Positions 5,765-6,116 of a DNA stretch of 6,116 nt are shown one piece after another. Origin of the DNA: Campylobacteraceae bacterium (GTDB lineage Bacteria > Campylobacterota > Campylobacteria > Campylobacterales > Sulfurovaceae); the NCBI GenBank assembly GCA_027066355.1, contig JAMONW010000070.1, positions 1-6,116 of the forward strand, in the 5' to 3' direction. A program made the translations under genes and the position numbers. The notes under the pieces are model-generated. The model ran no database searches and was not told the origin of the DNA. It worked only from the letters and a program-made list of their open reading frames with translations. The stretch's first letter is position 1. The number at the start of each line of letters is the position of its first letter.

Positions 5765-6116
5765 CTATTTTGCAATTAAGTTTTTATGTTCTATTTTAAT
5801 ACATAAGTTTTGAACCACATTAATTCCAGCATCTTTTACTTTTTGAGCAGCTTCATTATTTACAATTCCAAGTTGAGTCCACATCAAATCAACATCACCT
5901 CTTGCAATTACGGCATCTGCAATAGCACTAACAGCAGCTGGTTTTCTAAATATTACTACAATATCAACTTTATGAGGAATTTCTGCTAAGCTTCTATAAA
6001 CTTTTTGTCCTAATATAATATCTTCTTTTGGATATATTGGAAATACATTATATCCAGCATCAATCATATATTTTGTAACCATATTACTATCTTTTTGGGG
6101 GTTTGGAGAAGCCCCT
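5765..6116 (-). CDS. CoA_binding (YccU-like) Rossmann-fold protein, 5' truncated by window edge
   Basis: The minus-strand frame is open to the right edge. Its first visible residues GASPNPQKDS are the nucleotide-binding loop of the CoA_binding family (usual form GASPNPxRxS), so the true start is outside the window and the Met at 6080-6082 is internal. The visible 116 residues then show VFPIYPK, the LGQKVYRSLAEIP block, VDIVVIFRKP, the LMWTQLGIVNNEAA block and the closing CIKIEH, all in family order; only some 15-20 N-terminal residues should be missing from a usual 135-145. These small cytoplasmic proteins resemble the CoA-binding domain of succinyl-CoA synthetase and are thought to bind CoA or a related nucleotide; their physiological role is poorly known. 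The usual DRC before the end reads NLC (C93 counted from the internal Met). The gene converges on the LysM/3D gene with 19 bases between the stop codons. Confidence 0.9.
   Translation of the reverse strand, partial: GASPNPQKDSNMVTKYMIDAGYNVFPIYPKEDIILGQKVYRSLAEIPHKVDIVVIFRKPAAVSAIADAVIARGDVDLMWTQLGIVNNEAAQKVKDAGINVVQNLCIKIEHKNLIAK

Noticed and set aside
1..6116. Mobile element, phage, CRISPR, toxin-antitoxin or defence system
   Set aside because: No transposase, integrase, repeat-spacer pattern, small paired genes or defence domains are present; every gene is accounted for by a known family.

Overview
This is a strongly AT-rich, gene-dense window from a Gram-negative bacterium, most likely a member of the Campylobacterota (Epsilonproteobacteria). 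Three things point there. Arg, Lys and Leu codons are mostly AGA, AAA and TTA. There is a lipid A gene, so the cell has an outer membrane. The one clear promoter has the extended -10 form TTTTGGTATAAT, typical of that phylum's housekeeping sigma factor, and no recognisable -35. From memory, lpxK beside thrC also matches the Campylobacter jejuni order (nadE-lpxK-thrC-kdsB). I cannot name a genus.

Layout: five genes read rightward and one reads leftward. (1) At 2-988 is the 3' part of a DegT/DnrJ/EryC1/StrS-family PLP aminotransferase, cut by the left edge. (2) A 47-base gap with a degenerate heptamer repeat leads into lpxK (1036-1941), the lipid A 4'-kinase. (3) argB (1931-2782), N-acetylglutamate kinase, overlaps the end of lpxK by 11 bases. 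(4) A promoter just after the argB stop serves thrC (2824-4293), threonine synthase. (5) Twelve bases on, with a strong ribosome binding site, is an exported protein with two LysM domains and a C-terminal 3D domain (4306-5745). A hairpin on its stop codon probably ends transcription. (6) Converging from the right is a CoA_binding (YccU-like) Rossmann protein (5765-6116, minus), cut by the right edge.

Function: the window mixes envelope building (LpxK, the LysM/3D peptidoglycan protein, perhaps the aminotransferase) with amino acid synthesis (ArgB, ThrC). This looks like ordinary chromosomal housekeeping packed into short operons, not one pathway. argB carries the N-terminal helix and C-terminal signature of arginine-inhibited hexameric kinases, so the arginine pathway is probably controlled at this step.

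There is no mobile element, phage gene, CRISPR array, rRNA or tRNA, and no gap over 50 bases between genes. I found no convincing new system. The most interesting points are the divergent active site of the aminotransferase, the altered Walker B neighbourhood of LpxK, the variant 3D domain, and the 7-base repeat before lpxK.
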